Source of the DNA: Costus lasius
Taxonomy: Eukaryota; Streptophyta; Magnoliopsida; Zingiberales; Costaceae
DNA length: 64,000 nt
NCBI GenBank assembly: GCA_027563935.2
Contig: JANVAS020000231.1
Location: 15,208,001-15,272,000 of the forward strand
Direction of reading: 5' to 3'
The notes under the pieces were generated by a model. It was not told where the DNA came from, made no database searches, and worked only from the letters and a program-made list of their open reading frames with translations. This document shows positions 12,211 to 24,578 of this stretch, one piece after another. The stretch's first letter is position 1. Each line of letters opens with the position of its first letter. A program made the translations under genes and the position numbers.

Positions 12211-12875
12211 CTAGTGAGGTGGCGAACTAGTATGGGACTGCACATGTACAGGAGGTTCTTCTAGGACTGGTTCATCGCTCTGCTCAATATCAGGCTCTTC
12301 TTCATCCTGAAATCTACCTCTATGCTCATCTAATTGCTTCCCACTCCTAGTAGTTATTGCATTACAATGTTCCCTAGGGTTTGGTTCAGGTTTAGCAGAC
12401 AATTTCCTTGTGCATCTATAAGAAGTGCTAGCTTGTTGTGCTATCTAGTTTTCAAAAATTTTATTATGAGCTACTAAAGATCTTATATGAGAAGTAAGTT
12501 AACTAACTATTCCTTTAAGATCTTCAATTTCCTTGTTTTGATTTGTTATGATTTGGTTTTGATTTGTCATGAATTGATTTTGATTTGTCATTAATTGATT
12601 TTGACTAACCATAAATTTTTCAAGCAAAGCACTAGACAGTTGATCTGGTTCCTCATCTGGATTGTCTTGCTGGGTGGAAAGTATTTCATCAAGAAAGCAT
12701 TAGACAGTTGATCCTATGTAGTGAAGGTACCGTTAGGTTGAGATTGCAGCCAAGAACGTGCTCGGTCCCTGAGAGAAAAATAAAATAATCTAAGTTTAAT
12801 GCATCTCTGGAAACACCATTAATTTTAATTGTATCACAAAATTCAATAAATAAAGCAAAATGTTGATTAGGATCT
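12211..12875 (-). pseudogene. K gag, C-terminal part (Athila-type), degenerate
   Basis: Starting at 12875 and reading left, the protein begins DPNQHFALFIEFCDTIKING, the conserved Athila/Tat gag segment. Further left is a pattern of Gln/Asn-rich repeats (NQ.. MTNQNQ, 12530-12630) and then KPEPNPREHCNAITTRSGKQ at 12340-12400, which matches the conserved gag motif NP.EQC.AITLRSGK. The open pieces are in more than one frame (12689-12925 and 12211-12402), so there are frameshifts and stops. The frame to the right of 12875 runs into the inserted LTR and is not gag. Family assignment is by recalled motif, not by a search. Confidence 0.82.
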
Positions 12876-14743
12876 TGTTGTGTCCGCAAGTGCACGGATA
12901 CTTCAAAGTAATAAAAAAATATCAAACCACATAGACCTACGTGTTAAGTACCGAATAGTTGTTTTCTCACTAGCTAAGCAACTGAATACGATGTAAGCAA
13001 ATGATTAGAAAGTACACGAAGAGTCAGAGAGAAAAGCTGGGACTAGGGTTTCATCCACCTTAATTTCTATGACTAGAAGGAAATAAGCGCATCGTCAGTC
13101 CACTCTTATTATGATAAAGATATAATTTACTTTATAAAGAAATCAGCTCGCTTTCGCGCAGACAATTTACAAAGAATCAATCCTCACTTTCGCACAAGAT
13201 TAATTCGATCCTAAAGATAAGTAAATCATTGACAAAGAAATCAAAGATCACTTTATGCATCCAATCTTTATGTCAATCATCTCAAGTGAAAACTAAATAC
13301 TTTTATAATTTAGTTTCACGGGTTCTACTTAAGGTTCTCCAACGATCCGATACTTAGTTTCTTACAATATCTTCATGTTTAATTCAATAATTCTTCCTAG
13401 ATTAGATTATCGACAAGGCAATAAACTTCTAAAATCTAGAAATAAGAACAAACCTAATTTCTTACGATGAGTTCCTAAATCTCAATTTTAGGGTTCCAAG
13501 TTTTGCAAGTCACTTTTGAGTCCATATCACAAAAAACTCCGATACATGCTGATAATAAGAAACTTGAAAGAATTAAAGGCAATCATCACATAAGTAGAAT
13601 TATCATAACAAAAGTTTCATGACGAATCAAGGATCATCTAATCATTATGAAATTAAGGGGATTACACCCCCATGTCCCAAGGAAAGTTACACTACCAAAG
13701 TCATAAGAAAATAATAAATAATCATAAAAATATTCAGAATTTAGATAAAAAGAGAGAACAAGGGTTTACAGTAATCACCGGGGTGTGAAAAATTTCACAG
13801 CCCATGATTTTGGAATATTTCGGGTTGCTACAGTACCGTGAACAGTACACTACTACAATAAATCGCAATCTTCCTCCTTCCGCTCGAATTTTCCTTCACT
13901 GATTTCTCCCTCGATCGAACTCCGTTCGATTTGAAATTTCTGGTGTGTCCCTTGGGCGAAGCTCTCCTGTAAATTTCACGGCCAGAGGTGGCCTCTATGC
14001 CTCTCGGCGAGAGGCCAAGCTCTAGGGACGCCCTTCTCGATTTCTCCCTTGATTGGTGGTGAAATTGGATCCCCCTTGTCCTTAGATTTTCTCCTTGATT
14101 TATAGAACACTCTCCTTTTTACGGTTTTTCAATTGGTGCCCTGGATCTTCTGATTTAGCATCGCAAAAATTCAGCTTTGGAGCAGCTGCGGAAGACTCGG
14201 CAAGTTCAGAATTACGGCCCATAATTTTGATTGCAGCACTACCGTAATTTTGTTTATGTGAATTCTGGGTCAAAAATTACTACCTGTAAAAATAATTACA
14301 GCAGTGCCGTAATTTCTTTTGTGCATTTTTGGGCAGAAATTACGGCCTGTAAAAAAAATTATGGCAGTGCCGTAATTGCTTCTGTATAGAATCTCTAGGA
14401 AATTACGGCCCGTAAAAATTGGCATGGCAGTGGTGTAATCTAGGCAGAAAATTACACCTGTAAAATTAATTACAGCAGGGGTGTAATTTTCTAACTATCT
14501 CTGATTTGCAAAAAAAATTGACGGGCAGCTTCATCTCGATGTCTGGAATTCATTCGTACACTCATATCTTTCAAAATTCATCAAAATTAGGCACTTTTTA
14601 ATTGAAAATGATCAAAAATGAGGAAAGGTGCAGATTCCGTAATATTTGATAAATAAGGTTTAAAAACAAGCAAAAGAGCATGAATATGACATATAAAGAC
14701 CAATCAAATGACACAAAATAAACTATGAATTTTCGTGTCATCA
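12876..14743 (-). repeat. 3' LTR of element Y
   Basis: 1868 bp, from TGTTGTGTCC at 12876 to GTGTCATCA at 14743. Homologous to 59244-61120 along its length. It contains the repeated GTGCACGGATAC start, a GC-rich middle (13860-14060) and at 14200-14490 an array of ATTACGG/CCGTAAT palindromes. A short AGGACAAGCAAAG tract, reminiscent of the 3' end of Athila/Tat elements, lies just inside the element (14758-14775, minus strand). Confidence 0.88.
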
Positions 14744-15018
14744 AATACATAAGGCTTAAACTTTGCTTGTCCTTAAGCAAATGAATAGAATAAAGAATAA
14801 TGGTAAGTATGGAAATATTCTCTTTTATGAAAAATAAATTTCTACAGTATAATCACTCATGAAATATTCCATCAACTGTTATATAAAATTTCAGATAAAT
14901 ACATTGTCCTCCGAATTTAATCTTTAACATTCACAACTTTGATCAAATAAAATTTTGTAACTCGCATAATAAATAGAATCTCAATCCCATGATTTCACCT
15001 TTGTTTCAGTTTAAATCT
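14744..15018 (-). other. Internal 3' segment of Y
   Basis: AT-rich sequence between Y's 3' LTR and solo LTR G. It continues on the other side of G at 53944: TTTAAATCT|ATCAT joins |ACCTTTG once one copy of the duplication ATCAT is removed. No coding sequence is seen. Confidence 0.7.
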
Positions 15019-17156
15019 ATCATTGATGACACCAAAATTCATAGTATATTTTGTGTCATTTGATTGGTCTTTTTGTCATATTTATGCTCTTTTGTTTGTT
15101 TTCAAGCCTTATTTGTTAAATATTGTGGAATCTACACTTTTTCTCGTTTTTGATCAATTTCAGGTAAAAAGGCATCATTTTGATGGGTTTTCAAGCAAAT
15201 CCAATGCATGGGTAGATTCAAATCATCAAGAGGAGACTACACATCAAATTTCACGTCAAACCAAGTTTTCTAGGGAAATTACATCAGTGTCGTAATGAGT
15301 TTTATGGCTGTAATCAGCAATTATGGCACTACCGTAACGATTTTCACGGCGGCTTAATTCTGGAATTTTTTTTGGCAAATTACAGCAGTGCCGTAAAATT
15401 ATTCACGGTACCGTAAATTCAGACCAATTTCTTACCGAGACTTCAGATATTTCAGAGGCAATTATGGCACTACCGTAATATACCTTAGGGTGCCGTAATT
15501 CAGAACAGATTCCATACTTTAAGATTACACAGTAATTATGATACTACCGTAATTTCCATCACGGTGCTGTAATTTTCACCCAGATTCCTGATTCCTCTAC
15601 CAGAAACTTAAATTCATAATTTCTCAAGCTTTAGGACACCAAATTGAGATCCGAAATAAGCTATAAACTCGTCTCAATGAGGAGAAGATAAGGGAGGAAA
15701 AGCCCTCATTTTCATCCACTATTCAGAGAGAAATCAAGAGAGGCATCCCTACAGTTCTGCCTCACGCTAGGAGGCATAGAGGCTGCAAGTCCCCTAATCT
15801 AAAGGGGGGGGGGGGCGAAACCCAAATAGGAGGCGCATAAATTTTTCTAGCGGAAGCAAGGGTTTCTTAGAATCGTTTGCATAGACATATGATTAACTTG
15901 TTAAACAACTAGTATAGATCATACCATAGCCATTGTGTAGATGTCGGCTTGGAAGAAGAGAACAAATCTGATCTCCTCCAAAAGATGCGCACACAATGAG
16001 ATGTTGCCTACTCCCTTGTTGCTTCTTGTGCTAGCAAGGCACCAAGGTATCTTGATCGAATAAAAGGAAATGAGAGATGAACTCTCTTGCTTGGCCGAAC
16101 TTTCTCCAAGACGTCTTTTTCTCCACACGAGAGTGTCATCGAGAGCAAGGAGCAAAGGGTTGAATGGAGCGTGAAGCCAACCGAACGTGGAGGCGTTTCT
16201 ATTTTGGAACTTCCAAAAATAGCAAACGAAAACGTTCATGCGTTATGCGTTCACTTCAAGTGAACCAAACGCTTATCCCACTCCATATGAACCATGTTCT
16301 CACACATGAGCCGGTTCACATGTATATGGTTCAATGGTCAAACCAAACCAGCCCAAGCAATGGTCTAGATCTCATTGAACCAAAAAGGTTCAAGATCTAA
16401 CCGTTGATCTCTCAATGCTTTTGATCTCACCGATCTAGCATCACTTCTCTCGATCGAAGCTTACCGATCTCAAGCCCTAATCAATCAAACATGATCAGAC
16501 CAGATCTCACTTACAATCAGAGTTTAAATCCCTTTAAACTGAACCGAAACAATTCAGTCCACACGATCTGACTTAAGTAAGCCATATCATCAAATTGTGC
16601 GACCCTAAGGGTTTCCTTTAAATGTCGGTAACGATAACTTACGTTATCACAATCAGTGAGGGGTATCTAGCAACACATCACTGTCTCCCGATATAAAGGA
16701 AAGAGTCTTCCAAGACTACACCCAAAACACAGCACAAGTGTGAATCCACTTCACGAGGCATACATGTTTCCTTTGCCACTGGATGTTCTTATTGGACAAG
16801 CGTGTCAAGCCTGTAGCTCCAATCTGATGAGCATGATTAGATCAGATGAACATAGTCACCTGGGTATGGCCATACACTTTCTCAATCATCTCATCCAAGG
16901 GGGCCCCTTTAGAACATCACACTCCAATCAAGGAGACGGCAATCCTATATCTATCACTAGTGTCCTAACCTGATTCATGATCATTATCCAAGATAGTCTA
17001 TAACCATTATGTTTCAAATGATATTGAACTACCTCAAAACAATGACAATCATCATTTTAGAAACACAAGTGATCTCAAGTCAGAGGACATGTGCCACTTG
17101 TTGCAAACAAGGATTATTCACATTGTGACAAGCAATTGAATATCCTAGTAGGGTCT

Positions 17157-18857
17157 TGAAAGAACCCCTTAAATAAGGGGGGTCCCCTTCATGGGGGAGC
17201 ATAACCCTTAGAGCATATGGCGCATAAAATTGTTCTCTTGCGGAATTAGGGTTATAAGATCGATACGCATGCAAAAGATCAACTTGATAACAATAAGAAA
17301 ACATTCATACCATCGCCATGGAAAGATGTTTCCTTGGAAGCAAAGATCAAAGTAGATCTTCTCCTTGTCGTCACACACAAGATGATGTTGCTATCTCTCT
17401 TGGTGCTCCTTGTGCTAGCAAGGTTCCAAGAGGTCCTTGTCGAGTGAAGGGAAAAGAGATGTCTTTCTCCTTGGCCGAATCCTCCTCAACCTTCAAGCGT
17501 CGCCGCACACCAAGTCGAGAAGAAAAATTTGCGAGAGGAATAAGTGAATTGGCGAAAATAGAGAATACTCTATTTCGGATGAGTGCCCACTCGACATGGA
17601 GATCATGGTTACTAAAAATAGTAACCTCTCCTCATCCCAACGTTCACGCTATGTGAACTCGTCGCCCACTCCTCTCCCTATGAACCAAGCGCTCTTTTAG
17701 TGAGCTGGTTCAATTGGTTCGGTTTAAGAACCAACCAAGCCAAGCGACAAGGCCTAGATCAAATAAACCCTAAGGCTTTAGATCTAACCGTCGATCTCTT
17801 TAATGCCCCTGATCTGACCGATCTGGCATCCATTCTCTCAATCGAAGCTTACCGATCTCAAGCCCTAATCAATCAAACATGATCAGACCAGATCTCACTT
17901 ACAATCAGAGATTAAATCCCTTAAAACTGAACCCAAACAATTCAGTCCACACGATCTGACTTAAGTAAGCCATATCATCAAATTGTGCGACCCTAAGGGT
18001 TTCCTTTAAATGTCGGTAACGATAATTCACATTATCACGATCAGTGAGGGGTATCTAGCAACACATCACTGTCTCCCGATATAAAGGAAAGAGTCTTCCA
18101 AGACTACACCCAAACCATAGTACAAGTGTGAATCATTTCACAAAGCATACATATTTCCTTTGCCACTGGATGTTCTTATTGGACAAGTCTGTCAAACTTG
18201 TAACTCCAATATGATGAGCATGATTAGATCAGATGAACACTGTCACCTGGGTATGGCCATACACTCTCTCAATCATCTCATCCAGGGGGCCCCTTTAGAA
18301 CATCACACTCCTTAAACAAGGAGACGGCAATCCTATGTCTATCACTAGTGCCCTAACCTGACTCAAGCTCACCATCCAAGATAGTCTATAATCATTATGT
18401 TTCAAATGATATTGAACTAACTCAAAATAATGACAATCATCATTTAGAAAACACAAGTGATCTCAAGTCAGAGGAAATGTGCCACTTGTCTTATACAAGG
18501 AATATTCACGTTGTGACAAACAACTGAACATCCTAGTAGGGTCTGTCCAGTACATCCCATGTACCCATGAGTCTACATCTTATTCCATGCTCGAAGCATC
18601 CTATAAGATCAGAACACATATTAGTCTTAACCATATCAAGGCTGTCTCATGTTCACCAAGATACATCGACTAAGGACATAACAGCATGTCAGCCCAGCTG
18701 AACAGCTTTGAGACATTATTCAGAAGAACATATATTGCAGCAGACAATGTAACTAACTGAATAACAACCATGCCTTTATAAACATAATAGTTTATTACAT
18801 GATACTTGTTACATTCCCACAGGCCTCAAACATTAGCCTTAAGGGCATACCCCAACA
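17157..18857 (-). repeat. 3' LTR of copia C
   Basis: 1701 bp, TGAAAGAACCCC..CCCCAACA on the plus strand. Nearly identical to 24579-26279. It carries the variant hairpin GATAAT-TCAC-ATTATC (18021-18036) and a double C-run/G-run hairpin at its U5 end. Confidence 0.94.
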
Positions 18858-18877
18858 ATCTCCCACTTGCACTTAAT

Positions 18878-21800
18878 CTAATGGTTGAAAAACTTCAAAC
18901 CCATATTATTACAGTGCTTCTCATGCTTCTGCTGCGCCAGAGGCTTGGTAAGCGGGTCTGCCAGATTGTCGTCTGTATGAACCTTGCATACTTTGATCTC
19001 GCCACGATCAATGATCTCCCTGATCAAATGAAACCGTCTCTGTATGTGCTTGGACTTCTGGTGCGACCGTGGTTCCTTTGCTTGTGCGATTGCTCCAGTG
19101 TTATCACAAAAGATAACCAAAGGATCTGCACACGAAGGAACAACACCAAGTTCTCTCACGAACTTACGAATCCACACTGCCTCCTTGGATGCTTCCGAGG
19201 CTGCGACATACTCGGCTTCTGTTGTGGAATCAGCAACAGTTGACTGTTTGAAACTTTTCCACACCACTGCACCTCCATTCAAGCTAAAAACATAGCCTGA
19301 TTGCGATCGGAAATCATCCTGGTCAGACTGGAACGAAGCGTCAGTATATCCTTCAATACTGAGTTCTTCCTGACCACCATATATCAAGAACATATCTTTG
19401 GTCCTCCGCAGATATTTTAGGATGTTCTTGACTGCAATCCAGTGCGCCAAACCTGGATTACTCTGGTAACGACTGGTCACGCTTAACCCGTAAGCGACGT
19501 CTGGGCGAGTACACAACATCGCATACATTATAGAACCAATAGCCGAAGCATAAGGCGTATTGTTCATTTCATCTTTCTCAGTCTGTGTTTGTGGACACTG
19601 ACTCTTCGAAAGATTCAGACCATGTCTGACTGGAAGATATCCTTTCTTAGAATTCTCTAAGCGAAATCTCTCCAGGACCTTATCGATGTAAGTACTCTGG
19701 CACAGCCCGAGAAGCCTCTTAGATCTATCCCTGTAGATCTTCACACCTAACACATAGGCTGCTTCTCCTAGATCTTTCATCTGGAAACATTTCCTCAGCC
19801 ATGCCTTTACAGCATGCATTTCAGGAATATCGTTTCCAATGATCAAGATGTCATCAACGTAGAGGACTAGGAAAATAATCACGCTCCCACTAAACCTCTT
19901 ATATACACACGGGTCATCCTCGTTCTTGATGAAACCAAATTCAGTGACTGATTCATCAAAACGAATGTTCCAGCTTCTCGATGCTTGTTTAAGTCCATAA
20001 ATAGACTTCTTTAACTTGCATATCTTATGACGATCTGCTGGATTAGTGAAACCTTCTGGTTGTGTCATATACACATCCTCATCCAGATTTCCATTAAGGA
20101 AAGCTGTTTTCACATCCATCTGCCAAATCTCATAATCATAATATGCAGCTATCGCGAAAAGAATCCGAATAGACTTAAACATGGCTACAGGTGAGAAAGT
20201 TTCATCATAATCTATCCCGTAGATTTGTTTGAAACCTTTCGCAACTAGCCTGCCTTTATAGGTAACCACGTTACCATCCATGTCAATCTTCTTCTTGAAG
20301 ATCCATTTACAGCCTATAGGGATAACTCCCGGAGGCGGATCAACCAAATCCCAAACTTGGTTATCTGACATGGAGTCCATCTCGGCGCGCATAGCTTCAA
20401 GCCATCTCGCTGACTCCGGTCCACTGACCGCATCCGCATAAGTAAGGGGTTCATCATTATCAATGATGTAGACTCCGTCATAGCGCTCAGGCTGTCGACG
20501 GATCCTACCCGATCTTCGCGGTTCCCGTGATATCTGAGCCTCAGGTTGTTCAATAACCTGTTCTACCGGCTCAGGCTCATCCAACTGTGCTTGGTCACTT
20601 AGTCCTTCTTCTGGATTCTCATCCAGCTTTATTTCTCTCCCACTTGCCTCTTGCAGAAGAAATTCCTTCTCAAGAAATATGGCCGTCCGAGCAACAAAAA
20701 CTTTGTTCTCTTTGGGGTCGTAGAAATAATAACCCTTAGTTTCCTTAGGGTAACCGACAAAGATACATTTGTCAGATCTGCTCTCTAGTTTCCCAGAGGC
20801 GAGCTTTTTGACATAAGCCTCGCAGCCCCAGATCCTGATAAATGTCAAGCTTGGCTGTTTCCCATACCATAACTCATATGGCGTCTTTGAAACTGCCTTG
20901 GATGGCACTCGGTTTAGTACCTTTGCAGCTGTTTCCAGTGCAAAACCCCAAAAGGAGTATGGAAGAGTAGCCTGACTCATCATAGAACGAACCATATCTA
21001 GTAATGTTCTATTTCTCCTTTCGGACACACCATTCCATTGCGGTGTTCCAGGCGGAGTGAGCTGTGAGATAATCCCACACTCTTTTAGATAGTCAGTAAA
21101 TGCATGACTTAGGTATTCACCACCTCGATCTGAGCGAAGTGCCTTGATATTACGGCCTAGCTGATTTTGTACTTCATTCTTAAACTCTTTGAACTTGTCA
21201 AAAGATTCACTTTTATGTCTCATCAGATAGACATACCCATATCTACTGAAATCATCAGTAAAGGTAATGAAGTACTGATAGCCACCTCTGGCATGTTTAC
21301 TAAAAGGCCCACACACATCGCTGTGTATAAGGTCAAGTAAACCTGAAGCCCTTTGACCTTTGTGAGGAAAAGGAGACTTCGTCATTTTACCCATCAAACA
21401 AGCTTTGCATGTATCAATCTCCTTATAGGAGAATGATCCCAGCAGTCCATGATCATGCAACCGCTTAATGCGTTTCTCGTTTATATGGCCTAAACGACTA
21501 TGCCATAGCAAGGTGCTGTCATCAGCATAGTTGGCTTTCTTAATATCAACATTATGTATGGAACTTTCCATGTCCAACATGAATAACCCATTATTAATTG
21601 AACCAGTTGCATAAACAATATTATCAAATGATAAAACACACTTTGAAATATTGCATTCAAAGGAAAATCCCTTCCTGACAAGAGCAGGAATGGAGATAAT
21701 ATTTTTAGTTATACTGGGAACAAAGTAACAACTGTTCAGTTCCAATACAAGTCCAGATGGTAAAGAAATAAAGTAGTCTCCTACAGCAACAGCAGCAACC

Positions 21801-22759
21801 CGTGCCCCGTTTCCAACGCGTAGGTCCACCTCATGCTGTCCCACCTGCCTTCTTCTCTTGAGTTCCTGTACATTTGAACAAATGTGAACTCCACATGCAG
21901 TGTCCAACACCCATGATACAGAAGAAGAAAACATGACCTCAGTCACGAATATACCTGAGCCAGAAGCAAAGCTTCCCCTCTTATCTCCTTGGAGCGCTTT
22001 ACAGTCCTTTTTCCAGTGACCCAGCTGGCCACAGTGGAAACACCTGTATTCCTTGGACCGCTTCACCTTTTGCTTCAGAACCTTGCTGTAGTTCTTGACC
22101 GGGGCCTTGCCCTTCTTCCCCTTCTTCTTGTTCCTTGAAGGAACCATCAAGACAGAGGTTGAAGGCTTACCCTTCAGAGTCTCCTCAGTGGTCAAGAGCA
22201 TATTCAGCAGCTCTGCCGGAGTACAATCGATTTTGTTCATATTAAAATTAATAATGAACGCGTCGAATGAAGGCGGGAGAGACTGTAGAATAATGTCCAC
22301 AGCAAGCTCCTGGTTGATGGTATGCCCCAGTTTCTCTAGAGCCTCCTTGTGCCCAATCATCTTGAGCACGTGAGCTCCCACTGGGCTCCCTTCAGCCAGT
22401 TTGCTCTGAAAGAAGAGCTTTGTCAAATTATAGCGCTCAGTCCTCGCCTGTGCAGCATACAGCATCTTGAGGTTCGCTATCATGTCTATAGCAGACATAT
22501 CCTCATGCTGACGCTGCAGCGGTGGCGTCATAGACGCTAGCATCAGGCAAGCGACATCAATGCTATCATTGACGTGCTTTTCATAGGCTTCCCGAACCGC
22601 CCTTGCGGCGTTCGGAGCGGGCTGCGGCGGAATCGCCGTCTCGAGGACATACAGTTTCCTCTCTGCCTTAAGAACGATCTTAAGGTGTCCAAACCAGTCA
22701 GAGAAGTTCGGCCCAGCAAACTTCTCCCTTTCCAGTAGGGATCGCACATTGAAGTTCAT
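18878..22759 (-). CDS. Copia gag-pol polyprotein of element C (intact, 1293 aa)
   Basis: Single open frame encoding the whole polyprotein; the protease is expected to cut it into capsid, protease, integrase and RT/RNase H. Visible landmarks: gag region about 1-235; zinc knuckle C240-X2-C243-X4-H248-X4-C253; protease D286-T-A; integrase HHCC H420, H425, C451, C454; catalytic D481, D544, E580 with 35 residues between the last two; RT about 800-1050 with D882 and YVDD 967-970; RNase H about 1130-1270 with D1140, E1183, D1219 and D1268. Integrase ahead of RT defines Ty1/copia. The protease DTA replaces the usual DSG/DTG, as in the Angela-type copies I recall. The start at 22759 follows ACACC and matches the starts of B and E. 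No stop or frameshift is present. Confidence 0.96.
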   Translation of the reverse strand: MNFNVRSLLEREKFAGPNFSDWFGHLKIVLKAERKLYVLETAIPPQPAPNAARAVREAYEKHVNDSIDVACLMLASMTPPLQRQHEDMSAIDMIANLKMLYAAQARTERYNLTKLFFQSKLAEGSPVGAHVLKMIGHKEALEKLGHTINQELAVDIILQSLPPSFDAFIINFNMNKIDCTPAELLNMLLTTEETLKGKPSTSVLMVPSRNKKKGKKGKAPVKNYSKVLKQKVKRSKEYRCFHCGQLGHWKKDCKALQGDKRGSFASGSGIFVTEVMFSSSVSWVLDTACGVHICSNVQELKRRRQVGQHEVDLRVGNGARVAAVAVGDYFISLPSGLVLELNSCYFVPSITKNIISIPALVRKGFSFECNISKCVLSFDNIVYATGSINNGLFMLDMESSIHNVDIKKANYADDSTLLWHSRLGHINEKRIKRLHDHGLLGSFSYKEIDTCKACLMGKMTKSPFPHKGQRASGLLDLIHSDVCGPFSKHARGGYQYFITFTDDFSRYGYVYLMRHKSESFDKFKEFKNEVQNQLGRNIKALRSDRGGEYLSHAFTDYLKECGIISQLTPPGTPQWNGVSERRNRTLLDMVRSMMSQATLPYSFWGFALETAAKVLNRVPSKAVSKTPYELWYGKQPSLTFIRIWGCEAYVKKLASGKLESRSDKCIFVGYPKETKGYYFYDPKENKVFVARTAIFLEKEFLLQEASGREIKLDENPEEGLSDQAQLDEPEPVEQVIEQPEAQISREPRRSGRIRRQPERYDGVYIIDNDEPLTYADAVSGPESARWLEAMRAEMDSMSDNQVWDLVDPPPGVIPIGCKWIFKKKIDMDGNVVTYKGRLVAKGFKQIYGIDYDETFSPVAMFKSIRILFAIAAYYDYEIWQMDVKTAFLNGNLDEDVYMTQPEGFTNPADRHKICKLKKSIYGLKQASRSWNIRFDESVTEFGFIKNEDDPCVYKRFSGSVIIFLVLYVDDILIIGNDIPEMHAVKAWLRKCFQMKDLGEAAYVLGVKIYRDRSKRLLGLCQSTYIDKVLERFRLENSKKGYLPVRHGLNLSKSQCPQTQTEKDEMNNTPYASAIGSIMYAMLCTRPDVAYGLSVTSRYQSNPGLAHWIAVKNILKYLRRTKDMFLIYGGQEELSIEGYTDASFQSDQDDFRSQSGYVFSLNGGAVVWKSFKQSTVADSTTEAEYVAASEASKEAVWIRKFVRELGVVPSCADPLVIFCDNTGAIAQAKEPRSHQKSKHIQRRFHLIREIIDRGEIKVCKVHTDDNLADPLTKPLAQQKHEKHCNNMGLKFFNH

Positions 22760-24564
22760 GGTGTTCGTTGCTGCAGGTATCTACAACAATGCAAGAACAG
22801 CAAGGTCAGTATCAATGTATAAGAATCAATCAGGACTTAAGAAAGATTCTTTTTCTCACTATTTTATCAGGCGTGAAAAATCCAGCAAAACAGCCCGAAA
22901 GAGTAGAACTCTTTTAGTGAGATGGGATCCAGATTTCATACTTGGTCTCCGCGTCCCGCTCAGGCGAGATAAGATGCACAGAGAGTACAAGCACTAGTTT
23001 CTGGTAGGCAGTCCCTGCCGATCGCCAACCCGTGCGATTCCCCTTCATCTGGGCAGTCCAGCAGACTGTGCCAACTGAGTTGGTACAACACAATCTCTGA
23101 CCCCAACAGACGGCTGCCTCCATGTGCTACCATATGCGCCACATATGTAGACTACACGGTCAAGCTGACCCGACCTACTCCCTGGACCACCATGTGCTAT
23201 GCTGAGCAACGAGAAGGGATAAATCCCTGCTCTGTAACACACAGGTGTAATCCCGCACCGTCTGAAGATAGATGGACGTGCCCACTGAGTGGGTACAACA
23301 CGGCTCCAACGATAATCAGAACAGTGAGGTTTCGCGTCAGAAGGCTTACGAGCTTGATATTTTTAGCGTTGGATTTTAACGGTCTTTTATCTTTATTACT
23401 ATCATTCAATCCCTATGGTGATAGCAAAAGATAAATCTATCATGCATTTCTAATATTTATGCAATAAAAGAAAGCATGTGTCATATGTGGTAAAAGCCCA
23501 TAGCCCTAGTGAGACCTTAACCTAACTTAAGACTGCACTTGCTTTTCATGGGTCTTTTGCTGCTCATTTGGCCCAAACCTGGACCCAAGCGCCATCTGCA
23601 GCTCTGGTGCGCCCACCAGGAAATGCGCCAGGTCCTAGGGTCGAACCCTAGACCTCCCACCTGGTCCAGCCATTGCTGCATGCGCCTGTGCCAAGTGTGC
23701 TCAGTGCTCTTGTCTAATTAAATTACAAATTTAACTATCTAGACAAGAGTGACACGCAGGTCACTTACATTTATAAATTAAAACCCAGTGATTCGCAGAT
23801 CACAATAATTAATTTACAATTTTAATACAGGCACGCAGGCCCCAGCACAGCACACAATTAATATGGGCAGCCCACATATGACTAAATAGACAAACATATG
23901 TATCAAATCAGCAAACATGTGATCCATGATAAAAATTAAAATTTTCGAAAACCCCATGGGATCAATTTTAATTTTTCCTTATTTGCCCTACAACCTTACA
24001 ACGGTCCATTACTAGGGATCCACTCATCCAACCTAGTCAGATCCACTGCCCTTGCATGCACCAAGTCCTAACTGACTCGAGTCGACCAAAAAGTCAACTA
24101 TGCATGCGCTAGGGCTGAACGACCACACTGAGGTCTGGCAAACGGGAGTGACCCCGGGCCTAACTCAGGTGCGTTCATTAATCGTCTCAATCAGACATCG
24201 CTACACACCTGTCTGCAGTCGACCTATAGCCACCATAGGCTTGCGCCAAGGTGCTATCTGGTCGACCCTTTCAGGCTGTCAGATGATCTGATCAGACATG
24301 ATTGGATCTAACCTAGGGGGTGACATCAACCCCAGTAACCCGTCTAAGGGTTTACAGTAAGGTCTTTAGATCTAGCATTAGTCGCGCAAGTGTATAAGTT
24401 TTGAAAAGAAAACTACAACTTAGAAGCGCCAACTAACATGCGCAAGATAAACATATAGACAAGATTTTCATCATGTAACTTTCGCATGTTGAAGATCTAA
24501 GCATACATTCGCATATATGGATCACGCAAATCATCAAGCAATCAAGATAACATGCATTCAACCT
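22760..24564 (-). other. Leader (5' UTR) of copia C
   Basis: About 1.8 kb between the primer-binding site and the gag start, without a convincing ORF. It contains the conserved AT-rich hairpin CTTGTCT..AGACAAG (about 23711-23750) and two TCA-loop hairpins in the regions 23069-23085 and 23280-23295. It is collinear with the leaders of B and E. Confidence 0.75.
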
Positions 24565-24576
24565 GCTCTGATACCA
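24565..24576 (-). other. Primer-binding site of copia C
   Basis: The minus strand reads TGGTATCAGAGC, complementary to the 3' end of plant initiator tRNA-Met, two bases from the LTR end at 24579. Confidence 0.9.
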
Positions 24577-24578
24577 GT

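Noticed and set aside
14200..14490. CRISPR-like array
   Set aside because: The palindromic repeats are degenerate, unevenly spaced, have no unique spacers of constant length and sit in a plant LTR.
17318..17656. 112-codon ORF, repeated at 24740-25078
   Set aside because: Lies antisense inside the C LTRs, has no recognisable domain, and is duplicated only because LTRs are duplicated.
22960..23242. Overlapping short ORFs in the copia leader, repeated near 38708 and 42130
   Set aside because: Different frames and lengths in each copy; conservation here is of nucleotide structure, not of protein.
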